From positions 440,412 through 504,411 of the forward strand of contig NZ_RJVA01000011.1 of NCBI RefSeq assembly GCF_003751385.1: a stretch of 64,000 nucleotides of DNA, read 5' to 3'. This document shows positions 37,172 through 49,669 of this stretch, piece after piece. Numbering within the stretch: the stretch's first letter is position 1; the number at the start of each line of letters is the position of its first letter. A program made the position numbers and the translations under genes. The notes beneath the pieces were generated by a model that saw only the letters and a list, made by a program, of their open reading frames with translations, made no database searches and had not been told where the DNA came from. This DNA is from Desulfosoma caldarium (GTDB lineage Bacteria > Desulfobacterota > Syntrophobacteria > Syntrophobacterales > DSM-9756).

Positions 37172-38719
37172 ATGAACGAAAAATATAGCCTAAAAGAACT
37201 TAGAGCCCTGCACCAGGTGGCCCGCATGCTGGCCCGCCCCGACGACATCAAGGAACAGTTTCAGGGCGTGCTAGCGGTGCTCAGCGAACAGTTGGGCATG
37301 CAGCGCGGCATGATTTCCATTTTGGACCACAAGACCGGCGAAGCCTGGCTGGACGTGGCGCGCGGAGTGGATGTGCATGCGGGCAGCGTCATCTATCGGC
37401 CTGGAGAAGGCATTACGGGCAAGGTGGCCCAAACGGGTCGCCCCATGGCCATCGCGGACCTGGGCGAAGAAGCCCATTTTTTGGATCGCACCGGGGCCCG
37501 CAAAAAGCTCAACCGCAAGGAACTGGCTTTCTTGTGCGTGCCCATTTTTCATCAAGGGCGCGTGGTGGGTGTCCTTTCCGTGGACAAGCTGAGCCGCGAC
37601 GTGGAGGATCTGGCTCGAGAAGTCGAACTGCTCAAGGCGGTGGCGGAACTGCTGGGCAAGGTGGTCCATTTTCGTGCCGTGGAAGAAGAAAACCGAAGGC
37701 TACGCGGCATGCTGGCCGAGGCGCGCCGGCCCAAAACGCAGATTCTGGGGCGATCCAAGGAAATTCGGGATGTGCTGCTTCTCATCGACCAGGTGGCGGA
37801 CACCAACACCACGGTGCTGGTTCAAGGCGAAACGGGCACGGGCAAGGAACTGGTAGCCAAAGCCATTCACGACAACAGCTCAAGAGCTTCCGGACCGCTG
37901 GTTCGGGTTAATTGCGCCGCCATGCCGGACACGCTTTTAGAAAGCGAATTGTTTGGCCACGAAAAAGGGGCCTTTACCGGTGCGGTGGCGCGGCGCAAGG
38001 GCCGATTTGAAGAGGCGCAAGGAGGCACCATCTTTCTCGATGAAGTGGGGGAATTGTCTCCGGTAGCCCAAGCCAAACTGCTGCGCGTGCTGCAGGAAAG
38101 GGAATTTCAACCCCTGGGTTCTTCTCGCGTGGTCAAGGTGGATGTGCGGGTGGTGGCCGCCACCAACAAGGACCTGGAGCGGGAAACGGCCCATGGCGGG
38201 TTTCGCTCGGACCTCTACTACCGCCTGAACGTTTTTCCCATCTTCCTGCCGCCTCTGCGGGATCGAGGGCCCGACATTTTGCTTCTGGCCGATTATTTCG
38301 TCCAAAAATATGCCCAGATTCTGGGCAAGTCCGTCAACCGCATTTCCACGCCGGCCATCGACCTTTTGATGGCCTATCACTGGCCCGGCAACGTGCGTGA
38401 ACTGGAAAACTGCATCGAACGCGCCGTGGTGCTGGCCACCGGCGATGCCATCGAAGCGCGCCATCTGCCCCCCACACTGCAGATGAAACCCGTGGAACTG
38501 CAAAGGCAGTCCCGAGGCAAGCTGGAAGCTCTGGTGGGCGCCTTTGAACGGGACATTCTCCTCGAAGCCCTCAAGGACGCTCGAGGCAACCAGGCCCAAG
38601 TGGCCCGGCTTTTGGGAACAACCAAGAGAATCGTCCAGTACAAGATTCGCAAATACGGCATTGACCCTCGGCGTTTCATGGATCGAAGACGTGCCTTCGA
38701 AGAGGATACGCAGGCATGA
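37172..38719 (+). CDS. NifA-like sigma-54-dependent regulator (GAF - AAA+ - HTH)
   Basis: A 515-residue protein. The GAF domain is at about residues 20-165 ([36 protein letters not shown] split). The AAA+ domain has Walker A GETGTGKE near 220, the sigma-54 contact loop GAFTGA near 266, and Walker [13 protein letters not shown]. The C-terminal Fis-type HTH reads [24 protein letters not shown]. The NifA/NtrC-like architecture plus neighbours glnB, glnD and glnA point to nitrogen control, but no nif genes are in the window, so the name NifA is not assigned. It lacks a receiver domain, so control is probably through GAF ligand or PII binding. Confidence 0.92.
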   Translation: MNEKYSLKELRALHQVARMLARPDDIKEQFQGVLAVLSEQLGMQRGMISILDHKTGEAWLDVARGVDVHAGSVIYRPGEGITGKVAQTGRPMAIADLGEEAHFLDRTGARKKLNRKELAFLCVPIFHQGRVVGVLSVDKLSRDVEDLAREVELLKAVAELLGKVVHFRAVEEENRRLRGMLAEARRPKTQILGRSKEIRDVLLLIDQVADTNTTVLVQGETGTGKELVAKAIHDNSSRASGPLVRVNCAAMPDTLLESELFGHEKGAFTGAVARRKGRFEEAQGGTIFLDEVGELSPVAQAKLLRVLQEREFQPLGSSRVVKVDVRVVAATNKDLERETAHGGFRSDLYYRLNVFPIFLPPLRDRGPDILLLADYFVQKYAQILGKSVNRISTPAIDLLMAYHWPGNVRELENCIERAVVLATGDAIEARHLPPTLQMKPVELQRQSRGKLEALVGAFERDILLEALKDARGNQAQVARLLGTTKRIVQYKIRKYGIDPRRFMDRRRAFEEDTQA

Positions 38720-38838
38720 TGCGCGGGGGTAGCTGAAAATGCCATAAGCTTTGCCTCCCCAAGAAAAGGCTGCCCTTAAGAAAGGCTGGGGGTGACGATT
38801 GGGTTTACGGCCTTTTTGGTGCGCGGGATGGTCGGTTC

Positions 38839-40823
<1,985 letters not shown>

Positions 40824-41041
40824 AAGAACGGGCCATGTTTTTCCGTGAAAAACGGGCGGCGGACCGTCCCAAAGCCTGGGCGTGCCTGTAACCTGGGAAA
40901 GCGGCGCAAGCCACGATACGGTTTCCTGCCATGGGCGCTTGCACCGCGCCAACCCCACAGGGGGCGCTTACGAGGAAGTTTTTGGCACGTTTCGTTCAAC
41001 GGTCAAGGCAGCGCACGAGCCTGTCGTGAAATGGATACTTC

Positions 41042-43648
41042 ATGAACTGCGACAATCTGGTGCAACTTCGCAAGGATTTTCAAGAATCGTGTGCCCGTGA
41101 TGTTCCGGGGGTCATGGCGGCTCGCACCTATGCCACGCGGTTTCTTGAAGAACTTCGCCGGCACATGACCGCATTGGCGGCGGCTTCTGCCGATGGCTGG
41201 TGCGCCGCCGCGGTGGGAGGCTTTGGCCGAGGTCAGCTCAGCTTTGCCTCTGACCTGGACCTGGTCTTTCTTCATCGACGCCGCCTGCCGTCCCATTTGG
41301 AAGCCTGGATTCGGCAACTGATTCCCAGCCTCTGGGATGCCGGCTTTGAAGTGGGCCACATGGTCACATCCCCCAAGGACTTGAAAAACCTCATGCGACA
41401 GGACTTCACTGCTCAGACCACATTCATGGAAGCCGCCCTGGCCGGAGGGGATGCAGAGTTTTACCGCCGATGGCGTAAAGAATTTCTCGCGGGTTTTTCG
41501 CAAACCAAGCGCGCCCGGTTTCTGGTAAACCTTCGCGAATATCGAAAGGCCCGCTACAGCCGCTACGGCGAAAGCAGTTACCTTCTGGAACCGCATCTCA
41601 AGGAAGGTGTGGGAAGCCTGCGGGACATTCACACCATTCGGTGGATGGGGGTAATGTTCCTGGGCACTCCGTCCGTGTCCGCCCTAAAAGATGCCGGCTG
41701 GCTTTCTTCGGAAGAAGCCCTCTGGCTGGAACAGGCGGAAGACTTTTTGTGGCGTGTGCGCCTTCAAATGCATTACCTGAATGGCAAGCGTCAGGACCGG
41801 CTTCTCATGGTTGACCAGGAAATCCTGGCTAAACGCCTGGGCTTTTTGGACGGTACGGAAGGCAGCGCCGTGGAAGCCTTTATGCGCCTGTACTATCGAC
41901 ACACGGCCCGCATTCGGCGCATCACCGGCTTTCTTCTGGACCGCCTCAGCCACGAAACTCGAAAGCGGCGCCGTTTTTCCAGGCATCGAAGGACCGTGCT
42001 TCCCGGACCGTTTCTTCTGGAAGACAACCACCTGTCCTTCATGGAACCAGAACGCATTCCGGAAAGGCCTGATTGGCTCATGACCCTCTTTTGGGAAGCC
42101 GCTAAAAGGGGCGCCCACTTCCATCATCAGACCGGGCGTATTGTTAGGGAAAACCTTTCGGCTGTCACCGACGCCGTGCGGTCTCATCCCGACGTGGTGG
42201 CCAAATTCTTTGATATTTTGCTCCATGCCGGCCGGGCCTTTGCGGTGCTGCGCGTCATGATGGAAACGGGATTTCTGCAGGCCTTTATTCCGGAACTGGC
42301 GTCGGTGCGCTACCGCGTGCAGCACGACCTCTATCACCTCTACACCGTGGACGAACATTTGCTGCGCACCGTGCGGGAAATGCACCGCCTGGAACAGGGA
42401 CTGCCGTCACTGGAACCGCAGGTGGATTACCGGCATCTTTTTCAAAACCTTCCACATCGGCGCGTTCTGTACCTGGCCGCCTTGCTGCATGACGTGGGCA
42501 AAGGGCAGGGCAAAAACCATTCGGTGCGTGGCGCCGAAATGAGCCGAGCCATTGCGGAGCGCTTGGGTCTGCAGGAGGAAGAAAAGACTTTGCTCGAATT
42601 CCTCATTCGGCACCATCTGCTGTTGCCCGAAACGGCATTAAAGCGCGACCTGAGTGACGAAAAACCCATTGTGCGTTGTGCCATGCAGATCGGTAGCCGA
42701 ACAAAGCTAAAGCTTCTCTACCTTTTAGCCGTGGCGGATTCTCGGGCCACCGGTCCGGGCGCCTGGAACACCTGGCGCGCTTCGCTCATGGACGAACTTT
42801 ACGGCAAAGTGGATCGCGTCCTTCTGCGCGGCGAATGGCAGGCGGAAGACGTGACCCAAATGGTGGATGCCCTGCAGGCGGAGGTGCTTGCCCTCTGCGA
42901 TGCAGACCTCAGACCCGCCATAGGGCGCTGGCTGGAAAACCTTTCTTTGCGCTACCTTCTTTCCCAGACGCCCTACGACATGGTGCGCCATTTCGCCATG
43001 GAAAGGGAGGTGCCCCACAAGGGGCTCGTTTTGGAAGCCCGTCCCCTGGAAGGGGAACTGTGGCAGGTGACCACGGCCTGCCGGGATCGGCCCGGGCTGT
43101 TTGCCACCATCACGGGCGTGCTCTGGCTGCACGGCCTGAACATTCTCTCGGCCGACATCTACACGCGATCTTCAGGCATCGCCTTGGACATTCTCATCGT
43201 GGAAGATGTGCCGGACCCTCTACACCCGGAAGAAACATGGCGCCGCGTGCAAAACGACCTCTCCCGTTGCGTTCAGGACCCGGACAACCTCACGGTTCTC
43301 ACGGCCAAACACCGACCTCCCATGCCTCGAAAATGCGTCTTGGGCCCGAGAAAACCCGACCGCGTGGTGCTGGATGAAAGCGCGTCCGACTTTTACACGG
43401 TCATCGAAGTCTACACCTGGGATCGCCCCGGCGTGCTCCATGCCGTCACCCAGACCCTGTACAAACTTGGCCTCACGATTCAGCTTGCCAAAATTTCCAC
43501 CCCTGGAGCCCAGGTGGTCGACGTCTTTTATGTGACCGATCTGGAGGGGGCCAAGATTCAGGATCCTGAAAAACACCGCCTCATCGAAGAACGTCTTCTG
43601 GCCTGCCTGCGCTCCTGGGATGTTCCTCGGGCTAGGGGGGAGGTGTGA
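41042..43648 (+). CDS. glnD: PII uridylyltransferase / uridylyl-removing enzyme GlnD
   Basis: An 868-residue protein with the standard order. The nucleotidyltransferase is first (GGFGRGQLSFASDLDL). A GlnD linker follows (HLKEGVGSLRDIHTIRWM). The HD hydrolase domain comes next (LLHDVGKGQGKNHS near 480). Two C-terminal ACT domains close it (TACRDRPGLFATITGVLW and TWDRPGVLHAVTQTLY). It uridylylates GlnB Tyr51 under nitrogen limitation; ACT domains sense glutamine. The stop codon TGA at 43646-43648 lies inside the first unit of the downstream heptamer array. Confidence 0.95.
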   Translation: MNCDNLVQLRKDFQESCARDVPGVMAARTYATRFLEELRRHMTALAAASADGWCAAAVGGFGRGQLSFASDLDLVFLHRRRLPSHLEAWIRQLIPSLWDAGFEVGHMVTSPKDLKNLMRQDFTAQTTFMEAALAGGDAEFYRRWRKEFLAGFSQTKRARFLVNLREYRKARYSRYGESSYLLEPHLKEGVGSLRDIHTIRWMGVMFLGTPSVSALKDAGWLSSEEALWLEQAEDFLWRVRLQMHYLNGKRQDRLLMVDQEILAKRLGFLDGTEGSAVEAFMRLYYRHTARIRRITGFLLDRLSHETRKRRRFSRHRRTVLPGPFLLEDNHLSFMEPERIPERPDWLMTLFWEAAKRGAHFHHQTGRIVRENLSAVTDAVRSHPDVVAKFFDILLHAGRAFAVLRVMMETGFLQAFIPELASVRYRVQHDLYHLYTVDEHLLRTVREMHRLEQGLPSLEPQVDYRHLFQNLPHRRVLYLAALLHDVGKGQGKNHSVRGAEMSRAIAERLGLQEEEKTLLEFLIRHHLLLPETALKRDLSDEKPIVRCAMQIGSRTKLKLLYLLAVADSRATGPGAWNTWRASLMDELYGKVDRVLLRGEWQAEDVTQMVDALQAEVLALCDADLRPAIGRWLENLSLRYLLSQTPYDMVRHFAMEREVPHKGLVLEARPLEGELWQVTTACRDRPGLFATITGVLWLHGLNILSADIYTRSSGIALDILIVEDVPDPLHPEETWRRVQNDLSRCVQDPDNLTVLTAKHRPPMPRKCVLGPRKPDRVVLDESASDFYTVIEVYTWDRPGVLHAVTQTLYKLGLTIQLAKISTPGAQVVDVFYVTDLEGAKIQDPEKHRLIEERLLACLRSWDVPRARGEV

Positions 43649-43810
43649 ATCGTGAATCGTGAATCGTAAATCGTGAATCGTGAATCGTGAATCGTAAATC
43701 GTGAATCGTAAATCGTGAATCGTGAATTGTGAGGCGTGAATCGTGAATTGTGAATTGTGAATTGTGAATTGTGAATTGTGAATTGTGAATTGTGAGGCGA
43801 AAGGCGTGAA
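43645..43810. repeat. Heptamer tandem array (CGTGAAT / TGTGAAT units) between glnD and glnA
   Basis: About 22 head-to-tail 7-bp units. The first half is CGTGAAT with several CGTAAAT variants; the second half shifts to TGTGAAT, interrupted by two GGCG-containing units. Its first unit supplies the glnD stop codon. The same unit occurs at 4258. Confidence 0.96.
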
Positions 43811-44056
43811 TGGTGGGGTGGGGAGGGAAAGTCATGAGAAGGAGGTTTTGGGGTAAGGGGCACGCGTCGGAGAGGGCGAGAAGGCCCGGAGAATGCGCTG
43901 TGGGGGCTGGGTGCTGGGCCAAGCCGAGCCGGGTGGGGATGACACGTGACAAAATTGTGCTTCGCAGGCGAGGGCGAGGTTACGAAATGACAATCTTGTC
44001 TCATGCTATAGGGCGAAAAGGGCAGGAACGGCGAAAAAAGGGCCGGCTTCAAAACA
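43811..44056. other. Remaining glnD-glnA intergenic sequence
   Basis: About 250 bp between the heptamer array and the sigma-54-type promoter of glnA. No gene is supported; the open frames here are short and lack family character. It would be the expected place for an upstream activator site, but no perfect TGT-N10-ACA was found by eye. Confidence 0.5.
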
Positions 44057-44072
44057 TGGCCTGAAAATTGCC
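44057..44072 (+). promoter_or_regulatory. Probable sigma-54 promoter of glnA
   Basis: TGGCCTGAAAATTGCC has the invariant GG and GC exactly 10 nt apart, with flanks close to the consensus TGGCAC-N5-TTGCW. It lies 57 nt upstream of the glnA start, giving a transcript start near 44083. The NifA-like activator gene lies about 5 kb upstream. Confidence 0.75.
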
Positions 44073-44129
44073 TCGCTCCACGAGGGACGGAAAACTTGAC
44101 TCACCTTTTACGCAGAAGGAGGACAGTGC

Positions 44130-45542
44130 ATGACCCCCGAGGAAGTTTTAGCATTTGCCAAGGAACACAATGCCCAGATGGTGGATTTACGCTTTCTGGA
44201 TTTTCCTGGTATTTGGCAGCACTTCACGATGCCCATCCATGAACTTGATGCATCGTCCTTTGAAGACGGCTTCGGTTTCGACGCGTCCAGCATTCGAGGG
44301 TGGCAGCCTATCAACGCCAGTGATATGCTGGTCATTCCCGACCCGGACACGGCCGTCATGGACCCTTTCTTTCAGGTGCCCACGCTAACTCTCATCTGCA
44401 ACATTGTGGATCCGGTGACGAAGGAACGCTACACCCGGGACCCTCGCTACATCGCTCACAAGGCTGAATCGTACCTTCGGTTCACGGGCATCGGCGATAC
44501 GGCCTATTTCGGTCCGGAGGCGGAATTTTTCATCTTTGATGACATTCGTTACGCGTCTGCGGCCCACTACGGCTACTACTTCATCGATTCCGAGGAAGGC
44601 ATTTGGAATAGCGGTCGAGAAGAGAATCCCAACCTAGGCTACAAGCCGCGCCACAAAGAAGGCTATTTTCCCGTGCCGCCCACCGACGCGTTGCAGGACA
44701 TTCGCACGGAAATGGTGCTCATGATGCAGCAGGTAGGGATTGAGGTGGAATGTCACCATCACGAAGTGGCCACGGCGGGTCAAGCGGAAATCGACATGCG
44801 TTTTGCGCCCTTGGTCAAGATGGGCGATCAGCTCATGTGGTTTAAGTACATCATCAAAAATGTGGCCCGCAAGCACAAGAAAACCGTGACTTTCATGCCC
44901 AAGCCACTTTTTGGGGACAACGGCTCGGGCATGCATACGCACTTGAGTCTCTGGAAGGACGGCACACCCTTGTTTGCCGGAGATCGCTACGCGGGCTTGA
45001 GTGAAATGGCGCTGCACGCCGTGGGCGGCATTTTGCGCCATGCGGCGGCCCTGTGCGCCTTCACCAATCCTACGACCAACTCTTACAAGAGGCTGGTGCC
45101 CGGCTACGAAGCGCCGGTGAACCTGGCCTATTCCAGCCGAAACCGCAGTGCCTCCATTCGCATTCCCATGTACTCGCCGTCACCCAAGGCGAAACGCATC
45201 GAAATTCGCTTTCCCGATCCGTCCTGCAACGGCTACCTCGCCTTCAGTGCCCTGCTCATGGCCGCCCTGGACGGCATCGAAAACCGCATCGATCCCGGCG
45301 AACCTTTGGACAAGGACATCTACGCCCTGAGCCCCGAAGAACTGGCCAACGTGCCGTCCACGCCGGGCTCTTTGGAGGAAGCCTTAAAGGCTCTGGAAAA
45401 CGATCACGACTTTCTGCTCAAAGGCGATGTGTTCACGGAAGACGTCATCGCCAAATGGCTGGAATACAAGCGTTCCAACGAAGTGGACCCGGTGCGGTTG
45501 CGCCCGCACCCGTACGAATTCATGCTCTACTTCGACATCTAA
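44130..45542 (+). CDS. glnA: Glutamine synthetase type I
   Basis: A 470-residue GSI-beta protein: [59 protein letters not shown]-like ([13 protein letters not shown]), [18 protein letters not shown] and [20 protein letters not shown] (split). The conserved adenylylation tyrosine is present in [11 protein letters not shown] near residue 398, so GlnE-type control is possible. AGAAGGAGGACAGTGC precedes the ATG. It converges with the trp operon. Confidence 0.97.
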   Translation: MTPEEVLAFAKEHNAQMVDLRFLDFPGIWQHFTMPIHELDASSFEDGFGFDASSIRGWQPINASDMLVIPDPDTAVMDPFFQVPTLTLICNIVDPVTKERYTRDPRYIAHKAESYLRFTGIGDTAYFGPEAEFFIFDDIRYASAAHYGYYFIDSEEGIWNSGREENPNLGYKPRHKEGYFPVPPTDALQDIRTEMVLMMQQVGIEVECHHHEVATAGQAEIDMRFAPLVKMGDQLMWFKYIIKNVARKHKKTVTFMPKPLFGDNGSGMHTHLSLWKDGTPLFAGDRYAGLSEMALHAVGGILRHAAALCAFTNPTTNSYKRLVPGYEAPVNLAYSSRNRSASIRIPMYSPSPKAKRIEIRFPDPSCNGYLAFSALLMAALDGIENRIDPGEPLDKDIYALSPEELANVPSTPGSLEEALKALENDHDFLLKGDVFTEDVIAKWLEYKRSNEVDPVRLRPHPYEFMLYFDI

Positions 45543-45632
45543 ACGGCCCGGCCCCTTCCTTTTTAACCGCCATTTCCCTCTTCCGCTGCCCACTCCCCTG
45601 CAAGGGGGAGCGGGGGATCTTCACCCGCTTCA

Positions 45633-45654
45633 GGGACGGCCTTTCGGTCGTCCC
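45633..45654. terminator. Hairpin between convergent glnA and trpA
   Basis: GGGACGGCC-TTTC-GGTCGTCCC forms a 9-bp stem (one G-U) in the 183-bp convergent gap. It lacks a long T-run on either side, so factor-independent termination is only possible, not certain. Confidence 0.4.
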
Positions 45655-45725
45655 GACCCGTTTAGGGCTTGTTCTATACAACTCCAGATGGTGACGGATG
45701 CCTCGGTGCCGTGAAGTCCAAGATC

Positions 45726-46523
45726 TCAGATGCGGGTGGCGGCTTTAAGGGTTTGAACGTAGCGGCCCAAGCGCTCGGGAAGATCCGGCGCCGTCAGGTT
45801 TTCTTCGATGAGCCGCTCAAAGGCACTGCCCACCACGGCGCCGTCGGCCGTTCGGCACACGGCGCGCACATGTTCCGGCTGAGAGATGCCAAAGCCAACA
45901 CAGACCGGAAGGGAGCTCACCTGTTTGAGGCGGGCGGCCGTGGCCGAAACTTCCTGGAGATTCAAGCCGGCGCTTCCCGTGACCCCCGTCATGGAGACGA
46001 GATACAGGAATCCGGATGCATCGCTGGCAATGGCGGCCATGCGATCCTGGGGTGTGGTGGGCGCCACGAGCCGAATGAAATCCAAGTGGTTTCCGGACCA
46101 TTGGTCCAGGAATTCCTTGGATTCTTCCGGAGGCAAATCCACCACGAGCACGGCGTCGGCCCCGCAGCGCACGCTGTGCTCGTAGAATCGTGCCCCTCCC
46201 ATGGCCAAGATGGGATTGTAGTAACTGAAGATGACCACCGGAATGTCGCTCCACTGGCGCAGCGTTCGGCACATGTCCAGGGTTTTCTCAAGGGTCATGC
46301 CGTGCGAGAGTGCGCGGGCCGAGGAACGTTGAATGACAGGGCCGTCGGCCGTAGGGTCGGAAAAGGGAACGCCCAGCTCAAGTATATCCACGCCCGCATC
46401 GGTCATGGCTCGAAGCAGGCCGATCGACGTCTCCGGATTCGGATCTCCTGCCGTGACAAAACCCACGAGAGCCCCTTCGTTTTTGTCTTTGAGTGTCTGA
46501 AACACCTGTTGCAATCGACGCAT
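45726..46523 (-). CDS. trpA: Tryptophan synthase alpha chain
   Basis: A 265-residue TIM-barrel protein with VGFVTAGDPNPETS, ILELGVPFSDPTADGPVIQ, PVVIFSYYNPI, VDLPPEES and VGFGISQPEHV. The catalytic Glu (LELGVPFSDP) and Asp (PFSDP) are present. It converts indole-3-glycerol phosphate to indole, channelled to TrpB. ATG 46523 is preferred (AGGAAAGG upstream) over GTG 46532. It is the last gene of the trp operon. Confidence 0.95.
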   Translation of the reverse strand: MRRLQQVFQTLKDKNEGALVGFVTAGDPNPETSIGLLRAMTDAGVDILELGVPFSDPTADGPVIQRSSARALSHGMTLEKTLDMCRTLRQWSDIPVVIFSYYNPILAMGGARFYEHSVRCGADAVLVVDLPPEESKEFLDQWSGNHLDFIRLVAPTTPQDRMAAIASDASGFLYLVSMTGVTGSAGLNLQEVSATAARLKQVSSLPVCVGFGISQPEHVRAVCRTADGAVVGSAFERLIEENLTAPDLPERLGRYVQTLKAATRI

Positions 46524-46537
46524 GGTTTGCACCTTTC

Positions 46538-47770
46538 CTAGAGATCCTTGAAGACGATGCCCAAGTCCTTGTCGCCTCGGCCCGAAAGATTAACGATGAG
46601 GATGTCATCGGGCGATCCCTGGGCCGCTTCCTTCATGGCGTGCGCCACAGCATGAGCACTTTCCAGAGCCGGAATGATCCCTTCCAGAACAGACAAGGTG
46701 CGAAAAGCTTCCAGGGCTTCTTCATCCGTCACGGAAACATAGCGAGCCCGGCCGCTGTCCTTGAGCCACGCATGTTCGGGACCCACGCCCGGGTAATCCA
46801 ATCCGGCCGAAATGGAATGGGCTTCAAGAATCTGTCCGTGACCATCCTGAAGGACGTAGGACTTGGAACCGTGCAGCACGCCGAGGGATCCGGCACCCAA
46901 AGTGGCGGCATGTTTTCCCGTTTCGATGCCTTTGCCGGCGGCTTCCACGCCGATCATGGCCACGGGATCCTGAAGAAATGGATAAAAGAGGCCCATGGCA
47001 TTGCTGCCGCCCCCCACACAGGCGATGAGCGCCTGGGGAAGGCGGCCTTCTCGATCCAAAATCTGGCGGCGGGCTTCATCGCCGATGACGCGTTGAAAAT
47101 CCCGAACCATGGTCGGGTACGGATGCGGTCCGGCCACGGATCCAATGACGTAAAAGGTGTCGCGCACGGCACTCACCCAGTAGCGCATGGCTTCGTTCAT
47201 GGCATCCTTGAGGGTCCCCGTGCCTGAAGCCACGGGAATGACCTGAGCGCCCAACAGTTCCATGCGGCGCACATTGGGGGCTTGGCGTTTCACGTCTTCG
47301 GTGCCCATGAAGACGCGGCATTCCATACCAAAAAGGGCAGCCGCCGTAGCGGTGGCTACGCCGTGCTGGCCCGCACCCGTTTCCGCGATGACTTTGGTCT
47401 TGCCCATGCGCTGCGCCAACAACACTTGCCCCAGCGTGTTGTTGATCTTGTGGGCGCCGGTGTGGGCCAGGTCTTCCCGTTTGAGATAGATGAGCGCGCC
47501 GCCGCAATGGGCGGAAAGGCGCCGCGCTTTGTAAAGGGGCGTAGGACGACCTGCGTAGTCGTGAAGCAGCCTTTGAAAGGATTCGTGAAAAAGAGGGTCC
47601 CTTCGCGCGTCGTTGTAGGCCGCTTCCAGTTCCAGTAGCGCCGGCATGAGGGTTTCCGCCACGTAGCGGCCGCCGTAGGGGCCGAAATGGCCTCGAGCGT
47701 CCGGCATAGGTTCTTGGACCTGGGGCGTGGATGGGGCTTGGGCGCCAATCACGGCTGAGATTGGATTCAT
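46538..47770 (-). CDS. trpB: Tryptophan synthase beta chain
   Basis: A 410-residue PLP enzyme: [32 protein letters not shown] with the PLP lysine, [16 protein letters not shown], and [13 protein letters not shown]. It condenses indole with serine. ATG 47770 overlaps the trpF stop in ATGA, with GGAGG upstream inside trpF; the frame is open far upstream, but that part is the trpF shadow. trpA starts 14 nt later. Confidence 0.96.
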   Translation of the reverse strand: MNPISAVIGAQAPSTPQVQEPMPDARGHFGPYGGRYVAETLMPALLELEAAYNDARRDPLFHESFQRLLHDYAGRPTPLYKARRLSAHCGGALIYLKREDLAHTGAHKINNTLGQVLLAQRMGKTKVIAETGAGQHGVATATAAALFGMECRVFMGTEDVKRQAPNVRRMELLGAQVIPVASGTGTLKDAMNEAMRYWVSAVRDTFYVIGSVAGPHPYPTMVRDFQRVIGDEARRQILDREGRLPQALIACVGGGSNAMGLFYPFLQDPVAMIGVEAAGKGIETGKHAATLGAGSLGVLHGSKSYVLQDGHGQILEAHSISAGLDYPGVGPEHAWLKDSGRARYVSVTDEEALEAFRTLSVLEGIIPALESAHAVAHAMKEAAQGSPDDILIVNLSGRGDKDLGIVFKDL

Positions 47771-48417
47771 GAGAAGATACCTCCTTGCAGGAGCCGTGGC
47801 CTCAAGCGGCGCACGGCGTTGACGAATCGGTTCATTTTTTCCGGATCCTTGCGGCCCGGGCGACTTTCCACTCCGGAACTCACATCCACCCCGGAAGGTT
47901 CGGCGGCGCGCACGGCGTCCTCCACGTTTTCCGGGCTCAGTCCTCCGGCAAGGATCATGGGCGCACCCTTCACGGCGCCTCGTGCTTGGCGCCAGTCCCA
48001 CGCCAACGCGTTGCCTCCGGGGCGCTGCGCGCCGGCGCATTCCACCAAGAAGGCCGAAGGGGCGTAACGGACGTGAGCCTCAACGAGCGGCGCTCGATTG
48101 ATAAACAGGGCTTTGATGACACGAAGGCCGGCGTCTTGAAGCCGCGCCACATCTTCGGGGGATTCATGGCCGTGCAGTTGCACGGCATGAAGGCCTACCG
48201 AACGCGCCCTGGCCAGCACGGCTTCCCACGGCACATCGACAAAAACCCCGACGGCGGCGATATGGGACGACAGTGCCCGCGCGATACTTCGAGCCGTGGC
48301 GTCGTCCACAAAACGAGGGCTTTTGGGGTAAAAAACCAGGCCCACCGCCTGAATGTCCAAGGCGCTAGCTGCGCGGGCATCGTCCAGGCATGTGATGCCG
48401 CAGATCTTAATGTCCAT
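47767..48417 (-). CDS. trpF: Phosphoribosylanthranilate isomerase
   Basis: A 216-residue protein: [66 protein letters not shown] and [19 protein letters not shown] (split). It carries out the Amadori rearrangement in tryptophan synthesis. It starts within the trpC end (11-nt overlap) and ends at the trpB start. Confidence 0.95.
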   Translation of the reverse strand: MDIKICGITCLDDARAASALDIQAVGLVFYPKSPRFVDDATARSIARALSSHIAAVGVFVDVPWEAVLARARSVGLHAVQLHGHESPEDVARLQDAGLRVIKALFINRAPLVEAHVRYAPSAFLVECAGAQRPGGNALAWDWRQARGAVKGAPMILAGGLSPENVEDAVRAAEPSGVDVSSGVESRPGRKDPEKMNRFVNAVRRLRPRLLQGGIFS

Positions 48418-49294
48418 GGTGGCTTGCTCCCGATTTTGCCCTTGGAGGCGAAACATTTGTCGCCCTAACGTCCCCGGCGGCCACCATGGGTTCGATCAAG
48501 CGCCGCACAGCCGTTTCTGGGTTTGAGGCCCGCACGAGGGATTCGCCCACGAGAAAATTGCGAATCCCTGCCGCCACAAGTCGTTCAATGTCTGACCGGT
48601 CTCGTATGCCGCTTTCGGCCACCATGATGCAATCCACGGGGATCATCGGGCGCAGGCGAAGGGATGTGTCGAGGGAGGTCTCAAAGGTTTTCAGGTTTCT
48701 GTTGTTCACCCCTACAAGGCGGGCACCGCACCGAAGAGCGGTCTCCAGTTCCGCTTCGTCGTGAACTTCCGTAAGAGCGCTGAGGCCCAGGGCATCGCAC
48801 AGAGCTAAGGCGTCTCGAAGAAAGCCTTCGGGCACCGCCCGCACGATCAAGAGCACGGCATCGGCTTCGCTGACTCGCGCTTCGTAAATTTGGTAGACAC
48901 TCACCGTAAAGTCCTTGCGAAGCACGGGAAGGCTCACGGCGCTGCGAGCGGCCTTGAGGTCGTCCAGCGATCCGCGGAAAAAAGGGCTGTCGGTCAAGAC
49001 CGAAAGGGCCGCGGCGCCTCCGCGGGCATAGGCTTGAGCGTACACTGCGGGATTCAAATCAGGGCGAAGCATGCCTTTGGACGGGGAAGCCCGTTTAATT
49101 TCGGCAATGATGTGCACGCTTCCGCTTTGAGGCCCAGAATTGTTCTGTCGACCTGCGTAAAGGGCCGAAGCGAACGGGCGGGGTTTGGGCATGGCCTCTG
49201 CCAGGCGACGAAGATCCTCGAGGGGCCTTTGGGCTGCGCGAGCGGCCACCTCTCGGCGCTTAACTTCCAAAATTTTAGCCAGTCGATCGCTCAT
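48407..49294 (-). CDS. trpC: Indole-3-glycerol-phosphate synthase
   Basis: A 295-residue protein starting MSDRLAKILEVKRREV. Motifs: IIAEIKRASPSKGML, SVLTDSPFFRGSLDDL, VLRKDFTVSVYQIYEA, VGVNNRNLKTFE and VAESGIRDRSDIERL. It has the catalytic Lys and Glu residues of the barrel. ATG 49294 is chosen with a GGAG site; the frame extends to 49414 without family sequence. About 398 bp of repeat-containing DNA separate it from trpD. Confidence 0.95.
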   Translation of the reverse strand: MSDRLAKILEVKRREVAARAAQRPLEDLRRLAEAMPKPRPFASALYAGRQNNSGPQSGSVHIIAEIKRASPSKGMLRPDLNPAVYAQAYARGGAAALSVLTDSPFFRGSLDDLKAARSAVSLPVLRKDFTVSVYQIYEARVSEADAVLLIVRAVPEGFLRDALALCDALGLSALTEVHDEAELETALRCGARLVGVNNRNLKTFETSLDTSLRLRPMIPVDCIMVAESGIRDRSDIERLVAAGIRNFLVGESLVRASNPETAVRRLIEPMVAAGDVRATNVSPPRAKSGASHHGH

Positions 49295-49669
49295 GCATAA
49301 AGACTCCGTGAACTGTTCTTCATACGGCCCCCCGTGCATACCGCCGGTCGGGAAACTCCATCGGCATTGCGACGGAGGCTGCGTGCCCTCATCGTTATCT
49401 GCTCCGCAGGGCATGTGGGGTGTTCCATGCCCAACAAGCTATCGCACCGTCACTGCCACGGAGGCGGGAGGCCATAACATTCTCAATGTTTTGGATTTCC
49501 GCTTTCGCGGGAATGACTCTCTGCACCGCACCTGTGGCACTCCAAAAGTCCTTGAATTCCCGCTTCCCGGTCGGGCGGGAACAAGGTTCGCGGGAATAAA
49601 GTCCGAAAAAGCCAGAGGCGTTCTCGAAGAAGCCCCAAGAAAGGGCCGTTTTTTTCACGCTTCGGCATT
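49295..49669. repeat. Repeat-filled gap inside the trp operon (between trpD and trpC)
   Basis: 375 bp with no gene. Two ATTCCCGC/GCGGGAAT-type palindromes lie at about 49494-49516 (TTTCCGCTTTCGCGGGAAT) and 49556-49597. In translation these give the RHSRESGNP-like peptide familiar from dispersed palindromic repeats. Every other junction of the operon overlaps or is under 25 nt, so this is probably an insertion into the operon. Confidence 0.8.

Noticed and set aside
40983-41000. TGGCAC-containing site upstream of glnD as a sigma-54 promoter
   Set aside because: The -24 half fits, but the base pair at the -12 position is TC instead of the invariant GC.
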